Positions 47,408-56,171 of a stretch of 64,000 nt of DNA are shown piece by piece. Under the pieces are notes generated by a model, which ran no database searches, had not been told where the DNA came from, and was given only the letters and a program-made list of their open reading frames with translations. Location: the NCBI GenBank assembly GCA_015067995.1, contig SVLJ01000016.1:1-64000 (forward strand), read 5' to 3'. The position numbers were made by a program, and so were the translations under genes. Source of the stretch: Oscillospiraceae bacterium (GTDB lineage Bacteria > Bacillota > Clostridia > Oscillospirales > Oscillospiraceae). Positions within the stretch are counted from its first letter, which is position 1, and every line of letters starts with the position of its first letter.

Positions 47408-48366
47408 ACGCGCACCTCCCATCCATCATAGGCCTTCACGGCTTCCACCAGCAGATCGGCAAAGGCCTGACGATCCAAACCAAGCACGCAGCTGACGTTG
47501 GGCGCCTTGCCGGTGACACCGTAATGGTCTGCGATGGTCATGCCGCGGCAGTATTCGCCGGTGGTTTCCACCTGAACGTACAGATCGCGGATGGTGAACA
47601 TCTCGGGATGCAGCAGGCTGGCCACGGCACAGGCATCGTGCACCGGCGCACCGGCATAGCCGATTTCCCGGTGGAACTTATAGAAGAACTCCAGCCATTC
47701 CGCCACAACCACTGCCACCTGATTGCCTACGGCGCGGATACGCTCGAAGTCCTCAGGGAAGATCAGCGCCTGCTCGGTAACATCCAGACCGCACATCTGC
47801 ACGGGGATGCCGGAGTTGAAAACCACAACCGCGGCCTCGGGGTCCACCAGAATGTTGAACTCGGCGGCAGGGGTCCAGTTTCCGTAAGCGATGCCGCCGC
47901 CCATCATGGAGATGCGGGCAATCTTGCTCTTCAACTCGGGATGAGCCAGCAGCAGAGCGGCCACATTGGTCTGAGGGCCGGTGGAAATGATGGTGACCGG
48001 CTCTTCGCTCTCCTGCAGTGCTTTGGCCATCAGGCGCACGGCACCAAGATCGGAAAGCTCCATGCCGGGCTCCGGCAGGGCAGGGCCATCCAGACCGGTC
48101 TGGCCGTGGATGTTGCCGGCGGGAATGGGATCGGTGAGCAGGCCGCGGTCAAGGCCGCGGGCCACGGGAGCGTCAATGCCCAGCAGCGTGCAGACACGCC
48201 GGGCGTTATTGGTGGTCTTCTCAATGGTCTGGTTTCCATTGCAGGAGGTGACCGCCAGAATATCGAAAACAGGGGATGCCTTGGTCAGCATCCAGGCAAT
48301 GGCATCGTCATGGCCGGGATCGCCGTCCAGAATCACGGGGATCTTTCTCAGTTCGTTCAATTCCAT
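47404..48366 (-). CDS. Nucleoside hydrolase (IUNH family), first of pair
   Basis: 320 residues, start ATG at 48366 close behind AAAGGAAG. The metal site is DGDPGHDDA (14-22), then MMGGGIAYGNWTPAAEFNI near 155, CGLDVTEQAL near 192 and PVHDACAVA near 240. It is clearly a diverged partner of the downstream gene rather than a recent copy, so the two may prefer different nucleosides. It follows the second permease gene with 71 bases that hold a loose hairpin (48399-48428). Confidence 0.93.
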   Translation of the reverse strand: MELNELRKIPVILDGDPGHDDAIAWMLTKASPVFDILAVTSCNGNQTIEKTTNNARRVCTLLGIDAPVARGLDRGLLTDPIPAGNIHGQTGLDGPALPEPGMELSDLGAVRLMAKALQESEEPVTIISTGPQTNVAALLLAHPELKSKIARISMMGGGIAYGNWTPAAEFNILVDPEAAVVVFNSGIPVQMCGLDVTEQALIFPEDFERIRAVGNQVAVVVAEWLEFFYKFHREIGYAGAPVHDACAVASLLHPEMFTIRDLYVQVETTGEYCRGMTIADHYGVTGKAPNVSCVLGLDRQAFADLLVEAVKAYDGWEVRV

Positions 48367-48437
48367 CTTCCTTTCCGGAAAAATTTCACCTCAGGGGACA
48401 GTTGCCGCCCGAAGACGGACGGCAACTGAAAGGTTTG

Positions 48438-49412
48438 TTACTTTGCCTCGGCAGCAGCCTGAGCAGCCTTGGCGGCGCGGGCGCGCTTGATGCGGGCACG
48501 GGTCACCAGAGCGAAGACCACCAGACCGAGGATAGTCACGATGTAGGGGATGGGGGAGACCAGGTTGGAGTCCACGCCCAGCGCGGAGATCTTGATGCCC
48601 AGTGCCTGTGCAAAGCCGAAGACCAGTGCAGACAGCATGGAACCGAAGGGCTCGCCGGCGCCCATGGCCTGAGCAGCCAGAGCGATGAAGCCGCGGCCTG
48701 CCACCATGTCCAGAGACCAGCCCATGGCATAGTACATGGACATGAACGCACCGCCGAAGCCTGCCATGGCACCGGAGAAGGCGATGGCGATATAGCGGAT
48801 TTTCAGAACGCTGACACCAACAGAGGCGGCGGCGTTGGGGTTCTCACCCACGGAGCGGATATTCAGACCCAGAGGCGTCTTGTACAGCAGCACCCACACC
48901 AGGAACACCAGAATAAAGGCAAGATAGGTGAGAATGCTGTGCCCGGACAGGATCTGACCCACAACGGGAATATCCTGGATAATGGGGATATTCACGGTGG
49001 GGATCTGCAGAGCCTTGGTGATGAGAGAGGTGGTGGAGGCCAGAGCGGTACCCTCCGTCATGTTGGTAATGACCTTCACCAGGAACAGGGTGCCGCCGGA
49101 ACCCACCATGTTGACGGCGATACCGACGAGGATGATATCCGTCTTCAGGTTGAAGGCAAACACACCCATCAGCAGCGCTTCCAGAATGCCCACGATGACC
49201 GCCACCAGCAGGCCCACGAACCAGGAGCCGCTCCAATAGGCGGACAGGGAGCCGAACAGGGCGGACATCATCATGATGCCGTCCAGACCGATGTTGGTGA
49301 CGCCGGCCTTTTCAGCGACAACGGCACCCAGCGTGGCAAACAGGATGGGTGCGGTGATACGCAGAATAGAAAAGAAGAAATCCGGAGTAAAAATCATCTC
49401 CAGCAGAGTCAT
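48438..49412 (-). CDS. Nucleoside-type ABC transporter permease (NupQ/BmpC-like)
   Basis: 324 residues, BPD_transp_2 family, with around nine hydrophobic segments. It starts one base after the stop of the preceding permease gene, at the ATG 49412. Family stretches are AEKAGVTNIGLDGIMMMSAL near 32-52, SVGENPNAAASVGVSV near 186-201 and AGRGFIALAAQAMG near 237-250, the last being the contact loop for the ATPase. The Ala/Arg/Lys-rich tail is cytoplasmic. It is the smaller permease of a two-permease guanosine/nucleoside importer. Confidence 0.93.
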   Translation of the reverse strand: MTLLEMIFTPDFFFSILRITAPILFATLGAVVAEKAGVTNIGLDGIMMMSALFGSLSAYWSGSWFVGLLVAVIVGILEALLMGVFAFNLKTDIILVGIAVNMVGSGGTLFLVKVITNMTEGTALASTTSLITKALQIPTVNIPIIQDIPVVGQILSGHSILTYLAFILVFLVWVLLYKTPLGLNIRSVGENPNAAASVGVSVLKIRYIAIAFSGAMAGFGGAFMSMYYAMGWSLDMVAGRGFIALAAQAMGAGEPFGSMLSALVFGFAQALGIKISALGVDSNLVSPIPYIVTILGLVVFALVTRARIKRARAAKAAQAAAEAK

Positions 49413-49413
49413 C

Positions 49414-50559
49414 TTACTTCACGCTCCCTTCTGCGGCGGCCTGCTCGGCCTGCCGCTGCAGCTCTTCCTGAGCGCTCTTGACCACCAGCTTCTGGCGGTA
49501 GCCGGACAGGAACTGCTCGGCTGCGAAGAACAGGAAGATCACAGCCTGGATGATGTCGATGAGCTGTGCCGGAACACCGGAGTAGGTGCTCATCAGATTG
49601 CAGCCCTTGTTAAGATACGCCATGAAGAAGGCTGCCAACGGAACGAACGCAGGGTTATTGCCGGCCAGAATGGCCACGGTGATACCCGTCCAGCCGTAGC
49701 CGGGGAGAGAGCTCCATGCATAGGTGGAGTAGCGGCCCAGCATTTCAATGCCGCCGCCCATGCCGGCCAGCACACCGCCCAGCACCTGTGCCAGAATGAT
49801 GATACCGCCCACCTTCATGCCGGAATACTTGGCAAAGTCCTGATTGATGCCGATCATGCGGATGGCATAGCCCCAGCGGGTGCGGTACATGAACAGCGCA
49901 GTGAGGATCACAAAGACGATGCCCACCACAAAGCCCCAGGAAAGCTTGGACCCGTTGTCGATCAGCTGCGGGATGGCCGCATTCTCCTGGAAGGGGAAGG
50001 TCATGATCTGGCCACGGCTCTTGTCCGCCAGCTGGGTGTTCAGGGTGTACTTGATGAAGTACATGACCACATAGTTCATCATCAGAGAGCAGACCATTTC
50101 GCTGACGCCCATCTTCACCTTCAGGATACTGGGGATCAGCATCATGACACCCACTGCGGCAGCGCCGATGAGGATGGCCACGATGGGCAGCAGGCCGCCG
50201 GGGATGGGGACATAGATGGCCACCAGGGCGGTGACGAAGGCGCCCAGCATGATGCCGCCCTCAGCGCCCATATTGAACTGGTTTGCAGAGAACATGACGC
50301 AGGTGGCAAGGCCGGTGAACAGGATGGGGATCATGGCCGCCAGAACGTCCGTAACGTTCTTGACATTGACGGAGCCGTTATTTCTCAGAATAGGACTGAT
50401 CAGCAGCTGGCGCAGTGCGCCGAAGGTCTGGACAAAGCGGTCGCCGATATTGGTGGCTTCCGCGGAAATGAAGATCAGCAGCGCCGCCACGCCCAGGGCG
50501 ATGAGAATCGCCATAAGACCGCGGACCAGGCTGAACATCATACTTCTCTTTTTATTCAT
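49414..50559 (-). CDS. Nucleoside-type ABC transporter permease (NupP/BmpB-like)
   Basis: 381 residues, BPD_transp_2 family with about ten membrane segments. The start at 50559 follows GGGAGG and overlaps the ATPase gene by 8 bases. Visible motifs are SANQFNMGAEGGIMLGAFV near 91-109 and AGMGGGIEMLGRYSTYAWSS near 265-285. The C-terminal charged tail (SAQEELQRQAEQAAAEG) faces the cytoplasm. It pairs with the permease at 48438. Confidence 0.93.
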   Translation of the reverse strand: MNKKRSMMFSLVRGLMAILIALGVAALLIFISAEATNIGDRFVQTFGALRQLLISPILRNNGSVNVKNVTDVLAAMIPILFTGLATCVMFSANQFNMGAEGGIMLGAFVTALVAIYVPIPGGLLPIVAILIGAAAVGVMMLIPSILKVKMGVSEMVCSLMMNYVVMYFIKYTLNTQLADKSRGQIMTFPFQENAAIPQLIDNGSKLSWGFVVGIVFVILTALFMYRTRWGYAIRMIGINQDFAKYSGMKVGGIIILAQVLGGVLAGMGGGIEMLGRYSTYAWSSLPGYGWTGITVAILAGNNPAFVPLAAFFMAYLNKGCNLMSTYSGVPAQLIDIIQAVIFLFFAAEQFLSGYRQKLVVKSAQEELQRQAEQAAAEGSVK

Positions 50560-52111
50560 GGCAAACCCTCCCGATCTCTTCGGCGGTCTGCTGCTTCAGA
50601 CCCAGCATATACTCGCCCATGATCTCATCGTTGAGATCCTTGGTATCCTCAAAGTAGGCAGCAATCTTGCCGCCGTACATGACGATGAGACTGTCCGACA
50701 GCTCCATGACCTCGTTGAGGTCAGCGGAGACCAGCAGCACGGCGATGCCGGAGCGGGACAGCTCCACCAGCTTCTTGCGGATGAACTCCGTGGCGCCCAC
50801 GTCGATGCCGCGGGTGGGCTGATCGGCAATGATCAGCTTGGGATTGTTGGAGAACTCGCGGGCCACGACCACCTTCTGGATGTTGCCGCCGGAGAGCATC
50901 TTCACCTGCTGGGCACCGGACTTGCACAGCACCTTATAGTCGCGGATCAGCTCCTCGGACAGGTTGTGGATGGCCTTCATGTTGAACAGGGGCCCGTTGT
51001 TCAGCTCCCTGGCTCCGGCACGGTCGGAGATCATGTTCTCCTCGATGGAGGCGGTGCCGGCGATACCGTAGATCATGCGATCCTCCGGTACCAGAGAAAC
51101 GCCCTTCTCCCGGATGCGGCGCTGGGGAATGCCCAGAATGTTCTCGCCGTTGACGGTAATGGTGCCGTAATCAGGCACGTTGAAATTGAAGAGCATATCC
51201 ACCAGTTCCTTCTGGCCGTTGCCCTCCACGCCGGCAATACCCAGGATCTCGCCCTTTCGCAGATCCATAGAGAAATTGTCCAGCATCTTCTTGCCCCACT
51301 CGTTGGTATACTCCAGATCCCGGACACGCAGCACCACATCGGTGGGCTTGGCGGGCTCCTTCTCCACCTTCAGAACAACATCGCGGCCCACCATCAGACG
51401 GGAGATGGTCTCGGGATCGACGTCGGCGGTATTATGTACGCCCATGGACTTGCCGCCGCGAAGAATGGTCATGCGGTCGGTGATCTGCATGATCTCGTTG
51501 AGCTTGTGGGAAATGAAGATGATCGTATATCCCTGATTCTTCAGGTTGATGAGCTCCTTGAAAAGCTCAGTGGTTTCCTGCGTTGTCAGAACAGCTGTGG
51601 GCTCGTCCAGAATCAGGATCTTGGCGCCGCGCACCAGAGCCTTCAGGATCTCCACCTTCTGCTTCATGCCGACGGGAATGTCTACCACGCGGGCGTCGGG
51701 ATCCACGTAGAGGTTGAACTTCTCGGAATACTCACGAGTCAGCTCAACAGCCTTTTTCTTGTCGATAAACATACCGGACTTGGTGGGCACCATGCCCAGG
51801 ACCATGTTTTCCGCCACCGTCAGGCTGGGAACCAGCATGAAGTGCTGATGCACCATGCCGACACCCTTGGAAATGGCCACGGTGGGGGAGGACAGGACGA
51901 CCTTCTCTCCGTTGACCCAGATCTCGCCGGAGGTGGGCTGCTCCATGCCGAAGAGCATTTTCATCAGCGTGGATTTTCCGGCGCCGTTCTCGCCCATCAG
52001 AGCATGGATCTCGCCCTTACGGACTTCAAAATCCACGCCCCGGCTGGCGGCAACGCCGTTGGGATACACCTTGGTGATCCCTTTCATCTGGACTGCATAT
52101 TCTACTGCCAT
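50552..52111 (-). CDS. Nucleoside-type ABC transporter ATPase, duplicated (NupO/BmpD-like)
   Basis: 519 residues with two ABC domains, as usual for BMP-type and sugar importers. The start is the ATG at 52111 after GGGAGG. Domain 1: Walker A GENGAGKST near 41-49, signature-like VGMKQKVEI near 146, Walker B ILILDEPTA near 166. Domain 2 has a degenerate Walker A (GVEGNGQKE) near 294, then MLSGGNIQKV near 404 and IADQPTRGID near 426. A degenerate second P-loop is normal in this family. It is followed by its two permeases with overlapping ends. Confidence 0.95.
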   Translation of the reverse strand: MAVEYAVQMKGITKVYPNGVAASRGVDFEVRKGEIHALMGENGAGKSTLMKMLFGMEQPTSGEIWVNGEKVVLSSPTVAISKGVGMVHQHFMLVPSLTVAENMVLGMVPTKSGMFIDKKKAVELTREYSEKFNLYVDPDARVVDIPVGMKQKVEILKALVRGAKILILDEPTAVLTTQETTELFKELINLKNQGYTIIFISHKLNEIMQITDRMTILRGGKSMGVHNTADVDPETISRLMVGRDVVLKVEKEPAKPTDVVLRVRDLEYTNEWGKKMLDNFSMDLRKGEILGIAGVEGNGQKELVDMLFNFNVPDYGTITVNGENILGIPQRRIREKGVSLVPEDRMIYGIAGTASIEENMISDRAGARELNNGPLFNMKAIHNLSEELIRDYKVLCKSGAQQVKMLSGGNIQKVVVAREFSNNPKLIIADQPTRGIDVGATEFIRKKLVELSRSGIAVLLVSADLNEVMELSDSLIVMYGGKIAAYFEDTKDLNDEIMGEYMLGLKQQTAEEIGRVCHE

Positions 52112-52139
52112 AATGGGGCTACCTCCCATTTGTTATATG

Positions 52140-52225
52140 CGGGCGGTAATTTGCCGCCCGGATCACCGCGAAACCCGCGGTGATGCCGTGGTTATTCAAA
52201 AGAGGGGGCCTTGCAGCCCCCTCTT
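52140..52225 (-). terminator. Hairpin cluster between the BMP lipoprotein gene and the ATPase gene
   Basis: Three stems: AAAGAGGGGGC / GCCCCCTCTTT (52199-52225, with TTTTG following on the minus strand), ATCACCGCG / CGCGGTGAT (52162-52184) and CGGGCGG / CCGCCCG (52140-52160). The first is a good partial terminator, consistent with more lipoprotein than transporter being made. Confidence 0.75.
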
Positions 52226-52269
52226 TATCAGGAAACTATACCTGTTCCTTTATTCCGCCGGGATGCAGA

Positions 52270-53373
52270 TCAGGGACGAACCTTCTCGCGCAGAGCCTCA
52301 ACAGCACCGGTGGTCTCACCGATGGCGGAGGGAACGGTGACCTTGCCGTCCAGAATGTTCTTCTGAGCGGTCTCAACAGCGGTCTTCACAGAGTCGGGAG
52401 CGTACTTGGCAAAGTTCTTGTCGGTGACGACACCAACGCCGCCCTCAGCAATACCCAGGTTGACTTCCTCGCCCCAATAGGTCTTGCCGGCATCCCACTG
52501 GTCGAAGAACCAGATCAGGCCGTCGCCGATGTTCTTCAGGCCGGAGGTCAGGGTGATGGCAGCCAGGTCGGCAGAGAAGGTCTGCTCCTGGTCGGAGTCA
52601 ACGCCGATGAACCAGCCCTTGCCGGTCTCCAGAGCGGCCTCAGCGGCACCGTTACCGGCGTTGCCGGCCACGCCCCAGATGATGTCGCACTTGTTGTCGT
52701 TGATCATGGACAGGCCATACTCCTTGGCGATGGCGGTATCCACATAGTCATTGGTGTAGCGGGTGTCGACCTTGATGTTGGGGTTGACGCTCTGGGCGCC
52801 CAGAATGTAGCCATACAGGAAGTCGTTGATAACAGGGCTGTCAACGCCGCCGACAAAGCCCAGAACAGCATCAGCGTTGATGTTGTTGATGGAGGTCTCG
52901 GTGGTCATGCCGGCTGCAAACACACCGACCAGGTAGCCCAGATCGTTCTGCTTGAAGCTCATGTTGACAACGTTCTTGTTCTGGCCAACATAGGTGGTAT
53001 CATCGTAGATCAGGAACTTCTGCTCGGGATACTTGGTGGCGACTTCCTTCAGGTAGTCGGGCATCTGATAAGTACCGCAGATGATCAGATCATACTCTTT
53101 GGAGCCAGCCACGTCATAGAGGGTCTCCAGCCACTTGGGCTGGTCGGACTCCTGGCCGCCCATCTCGATGGTGTTCAGCTTGATACGGCCGTCGGCCACC
53201 AGCTTGTCCAGACCTGCCTTGGCAGAGTCAAAGAAGGACTTGTCGCCCAGGTTGCCGTTGACCAGGTTGCAGACGTTGTAAACGTCACCCTTGTCCTTGG
53301 TGCCGCCGTCACCGCAGGCCACCAGTCCCAGGACCATGGTCAGTGCCAGGAGCAGTGCAAAAAACTTCTTCAT
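52270..53373 (-). CDS. BMP-family (BmpA/Med) nucleoside-binding lipoprotein
   Basis: 367 residues; substrate-binding lipoprotein of the nucleoside ABC importer encoded just downstream. The start at 53373 follows AGGGAGG. The signal peptide ends in LVAC with Cys20. The mature domain shows NGNLGDKSFFDSAKAGLDKL near 39-58, the ligand-loop YDLIICGTYQMPDYL near 93 and 'GVAGNAGNGAAEAALETGKG' near 225-244, typical of purine nucleoside receptors such as PnrA. It lies divergently from adenosine deaminase, which supports purine nucleosides as ligand. Confidence 0.93.
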   Translation of the reverse strand: MKKFFALLLALTMVLGLVACGDGGTKDKGDVYNVCNLVNGNLGDKSFFDSAKAGLDKLVADGRIKLNTIEMGGQESDQPKWLETLYDVAGSKEYDLIICGTYQMPDYLKEVATKYPEQKFLIYDDTTYVGQNKNVVNMSFKQNDLGYLVGVFAAGMTTETSINNINADAVLGFVGGVDSPVINDFLYGYILGAQSVNPNIKVDTRYTNDYVDTAIAKEYGLSMINDNKCDIIWGVAGNAGNGAAEAALETGKGWFIGVDSDQEQTFSADLAAITLTSGLKNIGDGLIWFFDQWDAGKTYWGEEVNLGIAEGGVGVVTDKNFAKYAPDSVKTAVETAQKNILDGKVTVPSAIGETTGAVEALREKVRP

Positions 53374-53633
53374 GTAATATCCTCCCTGAATTAAAGTTCC
53401 CTCATTGACCTGAACATGATGAATGAAACAGGACGCTTGTCTGAGGGTAGTCTCATTGTAATCTCATTTTGGCAAATTGTCAATTTTTGTTTCCCCGTTT
53501 TTCTACTGTCTCCCGCCAATTTGTTGAAAACAACAAAAAATTTCACCAACATCCGTCCGTTTCCCTTGACGCCTCCAGCGGGAAACGGTATTTTTATTCT
53601 GTGAGAATATGCATTCCAAAGGAGGAATACAGA
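53374..53633. other. Divergent promoter region, BMP lipoprotein / adenosine deaminase
   Basis: 260 bases, AT-rich, holding the promoter at 53566-53594 and two short inverted pairs (TTGTTGAAAACAACAA around 53521-53536). No gene. Confidence 0.55.
53566..53594 (+). promoter_or_regulatory. Promoter of adenosine deaminase
   Basis: TTGACG (53566-53571), 17-base spacer, TATTTT (53589-53594), 40 bases before the start codon. Confidence 0.7.
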
Positions 53634-54635
53634 ATGAAGTTTCCAAAGATCGATCTGCACCTGCATCTGGACGGCTCCATCCGTCCCGAGACCGCATGGG
53701 AAATGGCAAAGGAGCTGGGCTGCGAGCTGCCCGCCGACACGCTGGAAGGGTACAAGGCGTGGATCCGTGCCGCCACCAATACCCCCAACGTCAACGAATA
53801 CCTGAAGCTCTTTGAGCTGCCCATACAGATCACCCAGACGGAGGCTGCTCTGACCCGGGTGACCCGGGAGCTCATTGAACAGCTCCACGGACTGGGTACG
53901 GCCTATGCCGAGATCCGCTTCGCGCCGCAGCTCCACACCCGCACAGGTCTTACCCAGCGGCAGGCCATCGAGGCCGTGCTGGAGGGCCGTCGACAGGGAC
54001 TTGCCGCCTGTCCCGGCATCAGGATCGGTATTCTGCTGTGCATGATGTCCGTGGGGCCGGAAAGCGTCAACTGGGACGCCAATATGGAGACCGCCGAACT
54101 GGCACCGGAGTTTCTGGGTCGCGGCGTTGTAGGCGCAGACCTGGCCGGTGCCGAGGGCATCGTTCCGCTGAAGAACTTCGCGCCGCTGTTCCAAAAGCTG
54201 CAGGAGGGGAAGGTTCCCTATACCTGCCACGCCGGTGACAGTCAGGGCCCCGAAACCGTGCGGGACGCCATGGACTTCGGCGCAAAGCGCATCGGACACG
54301 GACACCACATCTTCGACGATCCCGCTCTCAGCCGCCGGGCGGCAGAGGAGGGCGTCGTGCTGGAGATCTGCCCCACCAGCAACATCCAGTGCCACACCCA
54401 GCCCTCCTACGGAGAGCATCCCGCCAAGCAGCTGCTGGACATGGGTGTGGGCGTTACCATCAACACCGACAACATGGCTCTGGCCGGTGTGGATCTGGAC
54501 ACCGAATACCGCCACTGCGTGGAGGAGATGGGCTTCACCGAGGCCGATCTAGTGAAGATGAGCCGCCACTCCATCCGCGCCAGCTTCCTGCCGGAAGAGG
54601 AAAAGGCGGAGCTGCTGGCCATGATCGTGGAATAA
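53634..54635 (+). CDS. add: Adenosine deaminase
   Basis: 333 residues; hydrolyses adenosine and deoxyadenosine to inosine. The start is the ATG at 53634 after AAGGAGG; a 55-codon upstream extension crosses the promoter and is rejected. Zinc ligands are in DLHLHLDG (7-14), the catalytic region is CHAGD near 200, then KRIGHGHHIF near 220 and the last metal Asp in NTDNM near 282. Its placement opposite the nucleoside importer fits purine salvage: imported adenosine becomes inosine, which the nucleoside hydrolases can cleave. Confidence 0.96.
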   Translation: MKFPKIDLHLHLDGSIRPETAWEMAKELGCELPADTLEGYKAWIRAATNTPNVNEYLKLFELPIQITQTEAALTRVTRELIEQLHGLGTAYAEIRFAPQLHTRTGLTQRQAIEAVLEGRRQGLAACPGIRIGILLCMMSVGPESVNWDANMETAELAPEFLGRGVVGADLAGAEGIVPLKNFAPLFQKLQEGKVPYTCHAGDSQGPETVRDAMDFGAKRIGHGHHIFDDPALSRRAAEEGVVLEICPTSNIQCHTQPSYGEHPAKQLLDMGVGVTINTDNMALAGVDLDTEYRHCVEEMGFTEADLVKMSRHSIRASFLPEEEKAELLAMIVE

Positions 54636-54650
54636 TCCAACGGAAATGCA

Positions 54651-54686
54651 CACCGCCGAAGCCTGGGGGCTTCGGCGGTGCTTTTT
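54651..54686. terminator. Shared terminator of add and the SGNH hydrolase gene
   Basis: Stem CACCGCCGAAGCC / GGCTTCGGCGGTG with a 4-base loop and TTTTT after it, 15 bases past the add stop. It reaches the stop codon of the convergent gene. Confidence 0.85.
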
Positions 54687-55704
54687 ACAGAATTCTTGCC
54701 ACGGCGGCACACAGGTTTTCCCCATAGTGGGCAAAGCCCTGTGCATTGGGATGAAGATACCGGTCAGAAAAACAATTGGCATCCTCCGGCACAAAGTCAA
54801 AGCAGCGGATCACCGTGACATTGTTAAGATCGGCCACCGTCTCGCGGATGATGGCCTCCACCCGGTCAAAGGTGCCCACCGATCGCTCCTGCCGGAAATC
54901 CACACGGCAAATGGGCGTCAGGGCGAAAATACGCGTCTGAGGATATCGGATGCTCAGGGTCTCATAAAAGGCACGGCAGTTCTTCCGGAAGGTCTCCGCG
55001 TCCACCTTGCCCCAATCATTGGTGCCGTAAGCCACCGAGATATAGTCCGGCGTGACAGGATCAGACAGCTCCGCCAGCTCCGGGCGGAAAATCTCCGCGC
55101 CGATGGCCTTGTTCAGCTCCGCCGCGCCCAGAAAATCCGCCAGCTGCGACACATATCGTTGGCTGGGACGAGGGGCATCATAGCCCTGAGTGATAGAGTC
55201 ACCGTATGCCAGCAGCAGCTTTTCCGGCTTCGCCGGGGCAGAGAAGGCGCCATCCTCCAGACTCATCTCACGAATAGCCGTGCTTGCCGACCACGGCATA
55301 TATACGCACACGGTCTTCTCGCCTTCGCCCAGTGCCACTGTACCGGAAATCTCGCCCATCGGGTACTGCGCGGGGATATAATCCTCCGGCATGGGCTCCG
55401 TGTAATTGCTCAGATACCCGGCAGGTGCGCCGTTGACAAACACATCGTAAGAAACGAAGGTACGGGTACTGCCGGGCGCGGTGACCAGCTTCAGCGTCAG
55501 GCTGCGGCTGTTCGTCCGAAACATCAGACGCATACCCGCCGAAGCAAGGGATTTCATGTAAAAGGCTTCACTGACGGTCTTGTACAGGTTTTCCTGTTCC
55601 TCCGTGAAGCGGGACATGCGCAGAAGACCGTCCTCTTCCCAAATGCGCACAGCACCGGTGATCATCTCACGGATCTGTTCAAATGCCAACTGCAAGGTTT
55701 TCAC
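54685..55704 (-). CDS. SGNH/GDSL-type esterase with N-terminal carbohydrate-binding-like domain
   Basis: 339 residues from a GTG at 55704, 14 bases after the GNAT stop; this gives the N-terminus V(M)KTLQLAFEQI seen in the family as I recall it. A better ribosome site is not visible, so the start is uncertain. Residues 1-160 form a beta-rich domain. The GDSL block is YGDSITQGYD near 175-184 (Ser nucleophile), block III is AYGTNDWG near 240, and block V is DRYLHPNAQGF near 316 with the catalytic Asp and His. There is no signal peptide, so it is intracellular. Probably deacetylates a sugar or other acyl ester. Confidence 0.85.
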   Translation of the reverse strand: MKTLQLAFEQIREMITGAVRIWEEDGLLRMSRFTEEQENLYKTVSEAFYMKSLASAGMRLMFRTNSRSLTLKLVTAPGSTRTFVSYDVFVNGAPAGYLSNYTEPMPEDYIPAQYPMGEISGTVALGEGEKTVCVYMPWSASTAIREMSLEDGAFSAPAKPEKLLLAYGDSITQGYDAPRPSQRYVSQLADFLGAAELNKAIGAEIFRPELAELSDPVTPDYISVAYGTNDWGKVDAETFRKNCRAFYETLSIRYPQTRIFALTPICRVDFRQERSVGTFDRVEAIIRETVADLNNVTVIRCFDFVPEDANCFSDRYLHPNAQGFAHYGENLCAAVARIL

Positions 55705-55718
55705 TACTTTCAACGAAT

Positions 55719-56150
55719 TTATTCCGAAATGTCTGCCAGCAGGCTGCCCAGATCCTCCACGGGGGAGAGGGGAAGCTCCGCAGCAAGGGTGCCGTCTTCC
55801 ACCAGAATGGCAAAGCCGGCGGCACGAAACAGCGGCGCAGCACCTTCTGTTTCCGTGCTTTCCTGCCACACACAGCGGAGTTTCTTCAGCTCCGGCTCAT
55901 CCTCCAGCACGGAGATCAGCACCTCCAGCAGCCGCAGGCCGCCGCCGCGGCGGCGATGGGCAGGGTCAACATACAGGGAGCGCAATTCAAACGTCTCACC
56001 GGCAGGGGTACCTGCCAGCAGGCCACAGGGAAGACCGTCCTCCTCCAAGCCCAGAAGCAGCACTCTGTCCTGCTGTTCCGTCAGCTCCGCAGGGAGGAAG
56101 GGGAGAAAGTCGGCGCGGTTTTCGCCGGTGACAACACAGGGTCGCAGCAT
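55719..56150 (-). CDS. GNAT-family N-acetyltransferase
   Basis: 143 residues, start ATG at 56150 ten bases after AAAGGA (a GTG two codons earlier is possible). The acetyl-CoA-binding motif ELRSLYVDPAHRRRGGGLRLL lies near 57-77 (shown only in part as VDPAHRRRGGG). The C-terminal motif B is 'GAAPLFRAAGF'. The substrate is unknown. It lies between ribokinase and the SGNH hydrolase on one strand with short gaps. Confidence 0.85.
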   Translation of the reverse strand: MLRPCVVTGENRADFLPFLPAELTEQQDRVLLLGLEEDGLPCGLLAGTPAGETFELRSLYVDPAHRRRGGGLRLLEVLISVLEDEPELKKLRCVWQESTETEGAAPLFRAAGFAILVEDGTLAAELPLSPVEDLGSLLADISE

Positions 56151-56171
56151 GGTCACGGTTTCCTTTCCAGA

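Noticed and set aside
47239-48429. Plus-strand frames opposite the nucleoside hydrolases and the ABC genes (to 53394)
   Set aside because: Complementary shadows, Gly/His/Gln-rich; the opposite strand carries overlapping genes with complete family motifs.
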